DNA of 64,000 nucleotides, from the NCBI GenBank assembly GCA_029008875.1, contig JAQXJP010000036.1, forward strand, positions 1 through 64,000, read 5' to 3'. This DNA comes from Lachnospiraceae bacterium. Lineage in GTDB: Bacteria > Bacillota > Clostridia > Lachnospirales > Lachnospiraceae. Under the pieces are notes generated by a model. It was given only the letters and a program-made list of their open reading frames with translations, was not told the DNA's origin and did no database searches. Shown piece by piece: positions 27,601 to 36,623 of the stretch (position 1 is its first letter; each line of letters opens with the position of its first letter). The position numbers were made by a program, and so were the translations under genes.

Positions 27601-28126
27601 TTGCAGGCAGGAGAGCGCTTCTTCGGAGGTCCTTCCCGCGGCCATGCTCTATTACCACATCGATGACCCGGTGGTGGAGACCAAGAGCGACCGGGGACTG
27701 ACGGAGGAAGAGTACCGGCGGGAACTTATGAAAAAATTGATTCCGGAGGGCCTGGTCAACAGTGAGGAAACCATCTATCGGGCCATGGACGAGAATTTTG
27801 AGACCAAATCGGAAGTGATACCGGTGTTTTTGAAAAAGGATGGAGGGTTCCGCAATGAGAACATGGCCACTACTGAGGAATTTTCCATTCTCAGGGAGTA
27901 TGTGCGAAACACCATGGCACAGCAGGGGAGAGAAATTTTCGACGGACACATCGAGGTGAATCCCTACCGGGAGGACAAGAGAACCAGCTGTGATTTTTGC
28001 CCATACTCCTCCGTGTGTGGGATGGATTTGCACATTCCGGGGTATGGATACCGGCGGGCAAAGAAGAAAGAAAAAGGCGAGATTCTGGAGTGCATGAGGA
28101 CGGAGAACGCCAAGCGAAAGAGTTAA
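24695..28126 (+). CDS. addB: ATP-dependent helicase/nuclease subunit B
   Basis: The protein has 1143 residues, the family length. The N-terminal P-loop is LGNSGSGKTEATYKKI (8-23). The C-terminal RecB-type nuclease has GIIDRLDVCREEGKTYVKIIDYK. The iron-sulphur cluster cysteines are visible: one in ERYADCAYRHFLQYGLKL and three in CDFCPYSSVC near the end. AddB pairs with AddA (next gene) to resect double-strand breaks up to a Chi site for RecA loading. GGGG lies 6 bp before the ATG. Confidence 0.96.
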   Translation: MALKFVLGNSGSGKTEATYKKIVQEASEHPKKNYLFLVPEQFTLQTQKKLVDLAPNHVIMNIDVLSFKRLAYRVFDDLGITDISVLEETGKNLVLRKVAQEEKDNLTVMRPNMERIGYIEELKSLISELSQYNVTPDRLEQYLTRGDIAPAFAAKLKDVVTMYRGFCRHMEEDSCITAEEILGELIKVADKSNLLRDSVIVFDDFTGFTPIQNRLIDKLLPIVDRMYVILTIDAREDFDKMGGEHELFHMTKKTIQSLKRMVEELNTSCNPADGGERIIVEEPQVYDGSGEKRFAGAEDLAFLEANLFRNQASKYPGEPEHIQIISQKNPSEELLWVVREIDRLVRSGSYRYHDIAVVTGAEDIYTKYAGAIFDKYKIPCFMDRTTEVLFHPFIECVRAALEIVEDNFSYQSVMRFLRCGYTELELEAVDELDNFLVATGIRGESAWKRSWMGRSRKGYDMEELESARLTLMNLLFPLCDAFSGEDATVEREVLALHGLLVQMRVGEKLQAAAEEYKARGEDSKYYENASIYRNVMELLEKFYYLFQKDEMGIEEFSELLDAGLSASKVAVLPPAYDSVTLGDIERTRLDHIKVLFFVGVNDGIVPGSAGEGGIISEYERELLQEADMELAPGAREQAFIQRFYLYRNLTKPSERLYISYARVDSEGRAIRESYLIHVLQQLFPQLHVRVGEDILKDCNYATPEAALDYLICGTRDEKWYALANCLLASEEYHDLMEQILEAPFSRYQPDPISKAVARAIYGRTIEGSVTRLERYADCAYRHFLQYGLKLKEREESRIDNQEIGILYHDALRRYSESLKKSQYDWFRVPDDVREEMSDAAMGDALLEVADTSLYESAEARHMTERMKQVFKQTVWALTEQVRAGRFSPEEFEISFRQLEDAKSLRMDLGEDCHMRLTGIIDRLDVCREEGKTYVKIIDYKSGQTSFDLIRVYRGQALQLVLYLDVAMEHCRQESASSEVLPAAMLYYHIDDPVVETKSDRGLTEEEYRRELMKKLIPEGLVNSEETIYRAMDENFETKSEVIPVFLKKDGGFRNENMATTEEFSILREYVRNTMAQQGREIFDGHIEVNPYREDKRTSCDFCPYSSVCGMDLHIPGYGYRRAKKKEKGEILECMRTENAKRKS

Positions 28127-28144
28127 GGGCAGGAGGAAGAGACC

Positions 28145-31100
28145 ATGGCATGGACCGAGGCGCAGCAGGCGGTTATCAATACCAGGAATTGCAGCATTTT
28201 GGTTGCGGCAGCCGCAGGGTCGGGCAAGACGGCGGTGCTGGTAGAACGCATTATCGGAAAAATTACAGACAGAGAAAATCCGGTGGATATCGATCGTATC
28301 CTGGTGGTGACCTTTACCAAGGCCGCCGCTGCGGAGATGCGAGGCAGAATCAGTGATGCCATTCAGGCCAAGCTGCGGGATAACCCGACGGATGAGAATT
28401 TGATGCGACAATCCTCACTGGTGCACAATGCCAAGATTACCACCATCGACAGCTTTTGCGGGTTTGTGGTGCGCAATTACTTTGGGGAAATCAATCTGGA
28501 TCCCAATTTTCGGATTGCGGATCCGGGAGAGATGACTCTGTTGAAAGAGGATTGCATGAATGAACTGTTCGAGGAGAAATTCCGGGAGAAGGAGGAGGCG
28601 TTTTTGGCCCTTGTGGACGCCTATTCCGGAGCAAAAAGTGCCTCGGATGTGAAGGACATGGTGATGGCAATCTACGATAAGTCCCAGAGTGCACCCTGGC
28701 CTGAAGAATGGATGCAGAGTCTGGCCGGATTTTATGAGATCGAGGATGGTAATACCTTCCTGAGAACGGAGTTTGTGCAGGAGATTGTGGCCCATACCCA
28801 GGGGCTGATTCGGGATGCCGTAAAACAGATCGAAAAATTGAAAAAATTTGCGCTTGCGCCGGGGGGACCCCAGAAATATGCGGCAGTGCTGGATTCGGAT
28901 CTGGCCCTGTTTCAGAAACTTCTGGAGCAGGGGGACTATATGTCCCTGTCCCGTGCATGGGCGGAGAGTGGATTCGCGAGGCTTCCGGCCTCCGGTCCCT
29001 GTGAGGAGTCCCTAAAAAACCGTGTAAAGGAGGGGCGGGATGCCTACAAGGCGAGTGTGAAGGATGCCATGGAGCGGTATTTTGCCAAGGGACTTGAGGA
29101 ACTGCTGGCTCAAAACAGGCGGATCAGACCCTATGCGGTGGAGCTGGTGTCATTGGCACAGGAATATAAAAAAATGTTGGATGGGAAAAAGCGCAAGAAG
29201 CATATGGCGGATTTTTCCGATGTGGAACATTTTGCCCTTCGTATTCTGATGGATGAGGAGACCAAAAAAGCTCGGAGAGTGGCGGAGGAATTTCGGCGGC
29301 ATTTCGAGGAGATTATGATTGACGAGTATCAGGACAGCAATCAGGTCCAGGAGGAAATTCTCTGTGCTATTTCAGGGGTGGAAACCGGGAGATACAATAT
29401 GTTCATGGTGGGGGATGTGAAGCAGAGCATCTATCGTTTTCGCCAGGCGAGACCGGAACTGTTTATGGACAAATACGCCCGCTTTTCGACCGCAAGGGGA
29501 CCGGAACTTCGCATCGACCTCCACACCAATTTCCGAAGCAGAAGTCAGGTGTTGGATTTCACAAACGATATTTTCTACAAGATTATGCAGGCGGACCTGG
29601 GGGCTGTGAGCTACGGTGGTGAGGCCGCATTGAATTACGGGGCGACGGAGCAGTACGGGGAGAGGGAGCAGGCATCCCCGTCCATGAACCCGGAGATTCT
29701 GCTGTTTGATTTGTCCGATGCGGGCAGGCAGCAGATGGAGGAGGATGAGGCGGGAGCCCATGCTCTGGAAGCCCGGATGATTGCCGCCAGGATTCGTGAT
29801 ATGATGGAAAATCTGATGGTGACAGACAGAAAGACCGGACAGATGCGCAGGGTAAAGTACTCGGATATTGTGATTCTGCTGCGCACCCTGCAGGGATGGG
29901 GCAATGAGTTTATGGATGTGCTGGAATCCTGCAAAATTCCGGCTCATGTGGAGACTTCCACCGGATACTTTGCGGCCACCGAGGTACAGACGGTATTAAG
30001 CGTGCTTCGGGTGCTGGACAATCCCTATCAGGACATTCCCATGGCGGCGGTGCTCAAATCCCCCATGGTGGGATTGGACGAGGAGGAATTGGCGGAGCTT
30101 GCGGCCTCGGATGAGGGCGTGGGGTTTGCTCGGACCGCAATGGCCCGTATGGAGACCGCGGAGGAGGGTGCGCTGCACCGGTTCCACCTGTGGTACCTAG
30201 AATTGCGCGGTCGGAGGGACCTTCCTGTCCATGAATTGATACAGGAAATCTTCGCCCGGACAGGGTACGATCGCTATGTGGCGGCGCTCCCGGCGGGGGA
30301 GCAGCGCCTGGCCAACCTGAATATGTTGCTGGAGAAGGCTATCGCCTTTGAGAACACCAGCTACAAGGGACTGTTCCATTTTGTACGCTACATTGAACAG
30401 TTGCGCAAATACGACGTGGATTTCGGCGAAGCCGAGGTAACCGGTGAGAGCGGAGATGTGGTACATATCATGTCCATCCACAAGAGTAAGGGATTGGAGT
30501 TTCCGGTGGTGTTTGTGGCAGGAATGTCCAAAAAATTTAACGAGAGAGAATTGAACGGCAAGATGGTGCTTCATCCGGATCTGGGGATGGGGCTTGTGGA
30601 GATGGAAGCCAATCCCCGCATCAAGAGGCAGAGCCCGGTGAGGACGGAGATTGCGGACCGCCTGCGCAGAGAGAATCTGGGGGAGGAACTTCGAATTCTC
30701 TATGTGGCGCTGACCCGAGCCAAGGAAAAGCTGATTTTGACCGGAACCATCGCAAACCGGGAAGAAATCTATAAGGCGGTGGGAAATGCCGTGGAGGGAG
30801 CGGCGCTGGATTATTCTGTGCGGTTGAAGGCCAAGTGTTATCTGGACTGGGTGCTTCCTGCACTGGCCTCCTACGACAGGGATCGCTATCCCATCCGGGT
30901 GGTTACGGCCGGGGAACTGATCTTCCGGGAGGCGGAGGAAAAAACCCGGGAAGTGTTGGATTATGAGCAGGTGGTTTCTCACATTGCCAAGGCGGATGAG
31001 GGATTGATGGAACGGGTGGAGGATGCTTTTGCCTACGAGTACCCTTACGCCGGTGAACTGGGAAGAAAAATCAAATACTCTGTGTCGGAGCTGAAGCATC

Positions 31101-31798
31101 GGGCTATGGAGGTCTGGGATGCCGCCAAGCAGGACGCCCAGCCGACAGAGTTTGTAACGCCTCAGTATGAACCGGAAATCTATGTGCCCTATTTTGCAAC
31201 TTTGGGAGAGAGATCCGAGGAGCTTGGACAGGGGAGTGCCAGAGGGATCTTGACCAGGGATTCCAAGGGGGATGCCAACAGAGGGGCACTCCGGGGAACG
31301 GCAGTGCACCGTGTGATGGAGTGCCTGGATTTTGTGAAGCTTGCGGAAGTGGACCGGAGGGATCCCAAGGCCGTGGAGAAATTCAGGGAGGAGCAGATTG
31401 CATGGATGCTCCAAACCAACCGTCTGTCCCCGGAGGAGGAAAAGTCCGTCTATGTGTCCCGCATTGACCATTTTCTCATGAACCCGGTGGCGGGCAGAAT
31501 GGCCGCTGCGGCGGTGCGGGGGGAACTCTACAAGGAGAAGCCCTTCGTCATGGCCCACGAGGATGCCCTGGTGCAGGGAATCATCGATGCGTTTTGGGTT
31601 GAAGAGGACGGGATTGTTGTGTTAGATTATAAGACGGACAATGTGCGCCGGGCGGAGGAACTGATCGGTCATTACCAGACCCAGTTGGATTTGTACGCCA
31701 CTGCGCTGGCCAGGGCGTACAGCAGGGAAACAGAACAGACAGTGACGAAGGAGAAATTGATATATTCCTTCAAACTTGAGGAGGTTGTAACACTATGA
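28145..31798 (+). CDS. addA: ATP-dependent helicase/nuclease subunit A
   Basis: The protein has 1217 residues. UvrD-type helicase motifs: I AAAAGSGKTAVLVERI (about 20-35), Ia TFTKAAAAEMRGRI, II DEYQDSN, III GDVKQSIYRFRQARPELF, IV TNFRSRSQVL, V SIHKSKGLEFPVVF and VI YVALTRAKEKLIL. The C-terminal nuclease carries GIIDAFWVEEDGIVVLDYKTD. It is the motor and one nuclease of AddAB. It starts 18 bp after addB and its stop overlaps the maf start (ATGA), so the three form one operon. Confidence 0.97.
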   Translation: MAWTEAQQAVINTRNCSILVAAAAGSGKTAVLVERIIGKITDRENPVDIDRILVVTFTKAAAAEMRGRISDAIQAKLRDNPTDENLMRQSSLVHNAKITTIDSFCGFVVRNYFGEINLDPNFRIADPGEMTLLKEDCMNELFEEKFREKEEAFLALVDAYSGAKSASDVKDMVMAIYDKSQSAPWPEEWMQSLAGFYEIEDGNTFLRTEFVQEIVAHTQGLIRDAVKQIEKLKKFALAPGGPQKYAAVLDSDLALFQKLLEQGDYMSLSRAWAESGFARLPASGPCEESLKNRVKEGRDAYKASVKDAMERYFAKGLEELLAQNRRIRPYAVELVSLAQEYKKMLDGKKRKKHMADFSDVEHFALRILMDEETKKARRVAEEFRRHFEEIMIDEYQDSNQVQEEILCAISGVETGRYNMFMVGDVKQSIYRFRQARPELFMDKYARFSTARGPELRIDLHTNFRSRSQVLDFTNDIFYKIMQADLGAVSYGGEAALNYGATEQYGEREQASPSMNPEILLFDLSDAGRQQMEEDEAGAHALEARMIAARIRDMMENLMVTDRKTGQMRRVKYSDIVILLRTLQGWGNEFMDVLESCKIPAHVETSTGYFAATEVQTVLSVLRVLDNPYQDIPMAAVLKSPMVGLDEEELAELAASDEGVGFARTAMARMETAEEGALHRFHLWYLELRGRRDLPVHELIQEIFARTGYDRYVAALPAGEQRLANLNMLLEKAIAFENTSYKGLFHFVRYIEQLRKYDVDFGEAEVTGESGDVVHIMSIHKSKGLEFPVVFVAGMSKKFNERELNGKMVLHPDLGMGLVEMEANPRIKRQSPVRTEIADRLRRENLGEELRILYVALTRAKEKLILTGTIANREEIYKAVGNAVEGAALDYSVRLKAKCYLDWVLPALASYDRDRYPIRVVTAGELIFREAEEKTREVLDYEQVVSHIAKADEGLMERVEDAFAYEYPYAGELGRKIKYSVSELKHRAMEVWDAAKQDAQPTEFVTPQYEPEIYVPYFATLGERSEELGQGSARGILTRDSKGDANRGALRGTAVHRVMECLDFVKLAEVDRRDPKAVEKFREEQIAWMLQTNRLSPEEEKSVYVSRIDHFLMNPVAGRMAAAAVRGELYKEKPFVMAHEDALVQGIIDAFWVEEDGIVVLDYKTDNVRRAEELIGHYQTQLDLYATALARAYSRETEQTVTKEKLIYSFKLEEVVTL

Positions 31799-32421
31799 GT
31801 CGAATCATTTTGGCTTCCGGGTCCCCCAGAAGAAAGGAATTGTTGGAGCAGATTGGATTGGAGTTTGAGATCTGTCCGGCCAAGGGGGAAGAAGTGATCA
31901 CCACCAACGTGCCGGAGGACGTGGTGCGGGAGTTATCCAGACAAAAGGCGGAGGAGGTGGCGTCCGGAATTCTGGCCTACAACGAGGCTCATTCGGATAT
32001 CGTGACACCCCAGGACATTCTCGTCATCGGCGCGGACACGGTGGTGGCGTACGGTGGGCAAATTCTCGGGAAACCTGCGGATGAGGCGGACGCAAAGCGG
32101 ATGCTGTCCATGCTCTCCGGAAATGTACACAGCGTGTACACCGGCGTGACATTTGTGATAATCGGGAAGGATGGAAGAACCGGGGAATCTTCCTTTGTGG
32201 AAAAAACCGACGTGCATATGTTTGCCATGAGCGAGCAGGAAATTGACAGGTATATCGCAAGCGGAGAACCCATGGACAAGGCAGGGAGCTACGCCATTCA
32301 GGGAAAATGCGGAATCTATATCGAAAAGATTGACGGGGATTATTACAACGTGGTGGGGCTTCCCATTGCACGCATGTACCAGTCCCTGAAGGATATCGGA
32401 ATAGACCTGTTCCGGTGGTGA
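31795..32421 (+). CDS. maf: Maf-family nucleotide pyrophosphatase
   Basis: The protein has 208 residues. It starts IILASGSPRRKELLEQIGLEFEI, with the conserved SxR-RRxxLL; VIGADTVVAYGGQILGKP and MDKAGSYAIQGKCGIYIEKIDGDYYNVVGLP complete the active site. Maf proteins hydrolyse dTTP, UTP and modified nucleoside triphosphates and affect septation. It is translationally coupled to addA. A slight lengthening near 60-75 (YNEAHSDIVTP) is within family variation. Confidence 0.94.
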   Translation: MSRIILASGSPRRKELLEQIGLEFEICPAKGEEVITTNVPEDVVRELSRQKAEEVASGILAYNEAHSDIVTPQDILVIGADTVVAYGGQILGKPADEADAKRMLSMLSGNVHSVYTGVTFVIIGKDGRTGESSFVEKTDVHMFAMSEQEIDRYIASGEPMDKAGSYAIQGKCGIYIEKIDGDYYNVVGLPIARMYQSLKDIGIDLFRW

Positions 32422-32434
32422 TTCGGTGTGATTC

Positions 32435-32463
32435 TTGGAATTTTCTCCCCTATGTGATACACT
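32435..32463 (+). promoter_or_regulatory. Probable promoter of the small gene and foldase pair
   Basis: TTGGAA (32435-32440), a 17-bp spacer and TACACT (32458-32463), 29 bp before the start codon. Confidence 0.5.
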
Positions 32464-32491
32464 GTGAGAAAAACGAAAAGGAGCTTGGAAA

Positions 32492-32755
32492 ATGGGCGAA
32501 TACGATGAGAAGGTTTTAAAAGCATTTTTGGATAATCAGATGCAGTTGTTTCCGGAGATTGTGGCCGACTCCTTGGAGGAAGCGGAGTATTTTCTGGAGG
32601 ACTGTATGGCGGTGGTGTGCCGCAACAAAAAGGAAGTTCGCAAGTATTTTGAAGAGGCGGGATTGGATATCGCCGGGATGACCGAGGAGGAGCTCTTTGA
32701 GCAGAGTGAAGTCTTTGCGGTGGGGGACGGCAGATATCTGATTGTAGAAGGATGA
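32492..32755 (+). CDS. Small acidic protein of unknown function
   Basis: This 87-residue soluble protein is strongly acidic and helical, with a final VFAVGDGRYLIVEG beta hairpin. It contains two Cys (ECYF-like region DCMAVVC). I recognise no family. It has its own likely promoter and AAGGAG 8 bp before the ATG, and it overlaps the foldase gene (ATGA), so it is real and co-translated. The pairing suggests a link to the foldase, but nothing more can be said. Confidence 0.7.
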   Translation: MGEYDEKVLKAFLDNQMQLFPEIVADSLEEAEYFLEDCMAVVCRNKKEVRKYFEEAGLDIAGMTEEELFEQSEVFAVGDGRYLIVEG

Positions 32756-33762
32756 TGATGAAAAAATGGATGGCAGGGTTCCTTGCTCTGGTGCTGTCGG
32801 TGGGACTTCTCACCGGATGCCAGGTGGGGAATACCCAATATGTTTTTTACCATAAGCGCGTGAATAACAAAACCCTATTCTGCGCCAATGAGGAAAAGTG
32901 CAGTTTAAAAGAGGCAAAGATCTATCTGTGCAATTACCGCAATATCTACGGCGGTGCCTACGGCATGGATTTGTGGACTCATGAGGAGACCGCGCGGGAG
33001 TTGGAGGACTATGTCAAGGAGGTGACTTTGGCGGAGCTTGCCCGAGTCTTCTGCATGGACCAGCTGGCAAAACAGCAGGGGTTTGTGCTGGAGGAAGAGG
33101 AGACCAAGCTTGTGTCGGAGGCGGCCCAGACCTACTATGACTCCCTGACGGATGCGGAGATTCGCTATATGGGTATCCGGCTCAACGACGTGGAGCTGGC
33201 ATATGAACATTATGCCATGGCCATGAAGCTGTACCGCACGCTGACCGCAGGTGTCAATGAGGAGGTAAGCGATGATGAGGCCAGAGTAATCCGCGTTCAG
33301 CAGATCTATGTGCCGGATCTTGAGACTGCCAACACAGTGGCCAACAAGCTGGCGTACGGAGAGGATTTTGCCGCGGTGGCCGCTTCCTACAACCGCAAGC
33401 CCTCGGTGGAGGTGACGGTGGCGAGAGGGGATTATCCGGAACCGGTGGAACTGGTTGCGTTCAACCTGGAAGAGGGATCCGTGTCAGATATGATTACAGC
33501 GGATGACGGGTATTATTTTATCCGCTGCCTGTCCAAATATGAGGAAGAGTTGACGGAGCAGAACAAGGAGAACATACTGCTTCAGAGGGAAAAGGAGCAG
33601 TTTGACGACCAGTATGAGGCCTTTGTGAACAATTCGGAGTTTGAATTGAACGAGGAATTGTGGGAGCAGATTTCCTTTGTGGAGATGGAGGATGCAAGCG
33701 AGATTCAGACCTCCTCCTTTTTTGAGGTGTACGAGCAGGTGTTTTCAGAAAAAAATGAATAG
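32752..33762 (+). CDS. Exported lipoprotein peptidyl-prolyl isomerase (PpiC/PrsA-like foldase)
   Basis: The protein has 336 residues. A lipoprotein signal ends in GLLTGC (Cys about 23). A helical SurA-N-like part follows (about 55-170), then a rotamase domain (about 180-265) with VQQIYVPDLETANTVANKL, YGEDFAAVAASYN and DGYYFIRCLS. Family members fold secreted proteins at the outer face of the membrane. The parvulin core is short and divergent, so enzymatic activity is less certain than chaperone function. Three in-frame ATGs are possible (32752, 32755, 32758); the first overlaps the upstream stop. Confidence 0.82.
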   Translation: MMMKKWMAGFLALVLSVGLLTGCQVGNTQYVFYHKRVNNKTLFCANEEKCSLKEAKIYLCNYRNIYGGAYGMDLWTHEETARELEDYVKEVTLAELARVFCMDQLAKQQGFVLEEEETKLVSEAAQTYYDSLTDAEIRYMGIRLNDVELAYEHYAMAMKLYRTLTAGVNEEVSDDEARVIRVQQIYVPDLETANTVANKLAYGEDFAAVAASYNRKPSVEVTVARGDYPEPVELVAFNLEEGSVSDMITADDGYYFIRCLSKYEEELTEQNKENILLQREKEQFDDQYEAFVNNSEFELNEELWEQISFVEMEDASEIQTSSFFEVYEQVFSEKNE

Positions 33763-33873
33763 AATGGGGAAATCTATCCCCCCACGGGGCTTGTGCGGTG
33801 CTTTTTTAACGGATATACTGTCAGTGTTGATAAGTTTTCTCAATGAAAATGGCAGATATTGGAGGGAAAAGAT

Positions 33874-34881
33874 ATGCATATGGCAGATGCGCTGGTTGCA
33901 CCGGCTGTAGCGGCAACCATGTATGCCTGCTCCACGGTGGCGGCAGGATATTCCGTAAAAAAAGTACGCTTGGAGAATGACCCCAGGAAGGTTCCGGTAA
34001 TGGGGGTTATGGGAGCGTTTGTATTTGCAACGCAGATGATTAATTTCACGATTCCGGGGACCGGATCTTCGGGACATCTGTGTGGAGGTATGCTGTTGTC
34101 AGCGATGCTTGGCCCCTTTGCCGGATTTTTGACTATGATCGGGGTGCTCCTGATACAGTGTCTGCTGTTTGCGGACGGAGGACTTCTGGCGTTGGGGTGC
34201 AATGTGTGGAATATGGCATTCTACGGATGCTTTTTGGGCGCATTGTGCATCTGGCGTCCCATGATGAGAAAATCTGTGACCAAGGGAAAAATTATTGCTG
34301 CGTCCGTAATCGGCTGCGTTCTGACATTGCAGCTGGGAGCTTTTTCCGTGACGCTTGAGACGCTGGCTTCCGGAATCACGGAGCTTCCCTTTTTGGCCTT
34401 CGTTGCCACCATGCAGCCCATCCATCTGGCAATCGGATGTGTGGAAGGTTTGATTACGGCAGCGGTGCTCTGCTTTGTGCATGAGGCAAGGCCGGAACTG
34501 TTGTGGGGAACAGGTGAGAACAAGGAGATAAAAGAGGGCCGTTTTTCCTTCAAAACCACGGTGCTGGCACTGGTTGCGGCAGCAGTGGTAATCGGAGGAG
34601 GAGTTTCTCTTTTTGCATCCGCCAATCCGGATGGGCTGGAGTGGTCCATGGAACAGGTGGCAGGGACGTCGGAACTGGAGGCGTCAGGACAGGTGTATGA
34701 TACTGCGGACAGCATTCAGACAACCCTGGCGGTGCTTCCCGATTATGCATTCAAGAATTCCGAAAGTGCCGTTGGTACATCCTTCTCCGGAATTGTGGGA
34801 GGCGCAATTGTGCTTGGGGTGTGTGTCGGTGCGTGTTATCTATTTAAGTTCTTTAGAAAGAAGAATCAGGGAACGGCATGA
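33874..34881 (+). CDS. ECF transporter substrate-binding component NikMN (CbiM fused to PDGLE domain)
   Basis: The protein has 335 residues. It starts MHMADALVAPAVAATMYACS. In CbiM/NikM the second residue His and the free N terminus bind the metal, which fixes this start over an ATG 15 bp upstream; GGAGGG lies 8 bp before it. Further ligand-region motifs are GTGSSGHLCGGML and QPIHLAIGCVEGLITA. After about residue 225 comes a second domain with one helix, ASANPDGLEWSM (the PDGLE motif of NikN), and a last helix. CbiM plus PDGLE is the layout of nickel ECF transporters, so nickel is preferred over cobalt. It overlaps the NikQ gene. Confidence 0.9.
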   Translation: MHMADALVAPAVAATMYACSTVAAGYSVKKVRLENDPRKVPVMGVMGAFVFATQMINFTIPGTGSSGHLCGGMLLSAMLGPFAGFLTMIGVLLIQCLLFADGGLLALGCNVWNMAFYGCFLGALCIWRPMMRKSVTKGKIIAASVIGCVLTLQLGAFSVTLETLASGITELPFLAFVATMQPIHLAIGCVEGLITAAVLCFVHEARPELLWGTGENKEIKEGRFSFKTTVLALVAAAVVIGGGVSLFASANPDGLEWSMEQVAGTSELEASGQVYDTADSIQTTLAVLPDYAFKNSESAVGTSFSGIVGGAIVLGVCVGACYLFKFFRKKNQGTA

Positions 34882-35741
34882 ATAAGATAAATTCTGCGCT
34901 CCATGAGATGGAGCATGTAAGTCAGATGGCAGAGCAGAACCAGTGGATGAATCGGATTCATCCGCTGGTTAAATTTTTGTTGACGCTGATGTATATGATT
35001 ATGGTTGTTTCTTTTGACAAGTATCATTTGGCGGGGATTTGTTCCATGGCGGTTTATCCCCTGATGATTTTTTTGTTGGGGGATATCTCGTTTGGGGAGG
35101 CACTTCACAGACTTCGCATTGTGCTTCCGGTGGTGTGCATTGTGGGGATTTTCAATCCCTTTTTTGACCGGGAGATAGTGACGTACCTCGGTGTTCCCGC
35201 CTTTTTGGGAGAACTGTTGCATCTCACACCGAAAGATGCCGGGTATGTGATTGGAATATCGGGGGGAGTATTATCTATGCTGTCCCTGATGGTGAAGGGC
35301 ATTCTCACGGTGTTGGCATCCTACCTGCTGATTGTCACAACCACCATCGATAAAATCTGTTACGCCATGAGAATGCTTCACATCCCAAGGGCGATTGTGA
35401 CCCAGATTATGCTGATCTATCGCTATGTGACGGTGCTGCTTCGCGAGACAGGGCGCGTGATACAGGCATACGAACTTCGGTCTCCGGGACAAAAGGGAAT
35501 TCGAATAGATGCGTGGGGATCCCTGGTGGGGATGCTTCTCCTGCGCAGCATGGACCGCGCGGATGATGTGTATGCGAGTATGTGCCTGCGGGGATTTCAC
35601 GGGGAATTTCCGGCTGGGGCAAAAATCCGGATGAGGGGAAGTGATCTGGTCTTTTTGGCGGTGTGGGCAGCCTTGTTTGTGCTGTTTCGCATTTTCCCGG
35701 TATTTCAGATAGTGGGACAAATCTTTGTGTCGTGGGGGTAA
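34878..35741 (+). CDS. ECF transporter transmembrane component NikQ/CbiQ
   Basis: The protein has 287 residues with about five helices and the family cytoplasmic motifs YRYVTVLLRETGRVIQAYELRSPG and LLLRSMDRADDVYASMCLRGFHGEF. These carry the coupling helices with their Ala-Arg-Gly signature, here LRGF. It links the ATPase to NikMN in the membrane. It overlaps the nikMN stop by 4 bp and lies 2 bp before the ATPase gene. Confidence 0.92.
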   Translation: MNKINSALHEMEHVSQMAEQNQWMNRIHPLVKFLLTLMYMIMVVSFDKYHLAGICSMAVYPLMIFLLGDISFGEALHRLRIVLPVVCIVGIFNPFFDREIVTYLGVPAFLGELLHLTPKDAGYVIGISGGVLSMLSLMVKGILTVLASYLLIVTTTIDKICYAMRMLHIPRAIVTQIMLIYRYVTVLLRETGRVIQAYELRSPGQKGIRIDAWGSLVGMLLLRSMDRADDVYASMCLRGFHGEFPAGAKIRMRGSDLVFLAVWAALFVLFRIFPVFQIVGQIFVSWG

Positions 35742-35743
35742 TC

Positions 35744-36478
35744 ATGAGTCATATTCATATTGAGGTAGAAAATGTAAGTTTCTCTTATGGAAAGGATTGC
35801 AAAATTCTGGATAACATCAGTTTTTTAGCACAGGAGAAGGATTCCATCGGAATTATCGGCGCAAACGGTGTTGGAAAATCCACACTGCTGAAGATTCTGG
35901 TGGGCTTAAATCCGGGGTTCACCGGGAGTGTCCGCGTGGAGGAGATTCCCCTGACCAAAAGTACCCTGGCGAGAATTCGTGAAAAAATCGGATATGTGTT
36001 TCAGGATTCGGACAGTCAGCTGTTTATGACGAACGTGTACCAGGATGTGGCTTTTGCACCGCGGAATTACGGTTTGCCGGAGGAGGAAGTGAGGCACCGT
36101 GTGGATGCCGCCTTGGAGCAGGTGCATATCACACACCTGAAGGACCGTCCTATCTATCAACTGTCGGGAGGGGAGAAAAAGCTGGTATCCATCGCCACCA
36201 TTTTGTCCATGATGCCGGATATCATCCTCATGGATGAGCCCAGCGTGGCGCTGGACCCGAAAAATCGCAGAAATCTCATTCACGTGTTGAACGAGTTTGA
36301 ACATCTGAAAATTATCGCAAGCCACGATCTGGATTTTATCTGGGATACCTGCGGGAGAACCCTCCTCATGGCAGAGGGAAGGATTGTGGCGGACGGTCCC
36401 ACGGAAGAGATTCTCAAGGATGGGGAACTGTTGGAAAGGTATGGTTTGGAGCTGCCCCTGTCGCTGCAGGAGAGGTAG
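35744..36478 (+). CDS. ECF transporter ATPase NikO/CbiO
   Basis: The protein has 244 residues. Walker A is GANGVGKST (about 37-45), Q-loop FQDSDSQLF, signature LSGGEKK, Walker B IILMDEPSVALDP and H-loop ASHDLDF. It powers the nickel (or cobalt) importer formed with the two genes upstream. GTGGGGG lies 8 bp before the ATG at 35744; an in-frame ATG upstream inside nikQ has no family sequence after it. Confidence 0.93.
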   Translation: MSHIHIEVENVSFSYGKDCKILDNISFLAQEKDSIGIIGANGVGKSTLLKILVGLNPGFTGSVRVEEIPLTKSTLARIREKIGYVFQDSDSQLFMTNVYQDVAFAPRNYGLPEEEVRHRVDAALEQVHITHLKDRPIYQLSGGEKKLVSIATILSMMPDIILMDEPSVALDPKNRRNLIHVLNEFEHLKIIASHDLDFIWDTCGRTLLMAEGRIVADGPTEEILKDGELLERYGLELPLSLQER

Positions 36479-36485
36479 ATGGCAC

Positions 36486-36513
36486 TTGCACACTTTTTTT
36501 ATTGTAATATAAT
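36486..36513 (+). promoter_or_regulatory. Promoter of the PAP2 phosphatase gene
   Basis: TTGCAC (36486-36491), 16-bp spacer, TATAAT (36508-36513). A second TATAAT at 36546-36551 lacks a good -35. Confidence 0.65.
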
Positions 36514-36623
36514 AGAGATTAGAGTATTTTTTCAAAATATTAGAATATAATGAATCCCATGCAGGAGAGTTGTGTGGGGAGGATACGAATGAAGAATTAT
36601 AATATAGAAGTGAGGGATAAGGT

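Noticed and set aside
33763-33873. Cobalamin or NiCo riboswitch before the ECF transporter
   Set aside because: The 110-bp gap contains none of the conserved boxes I know for either class.
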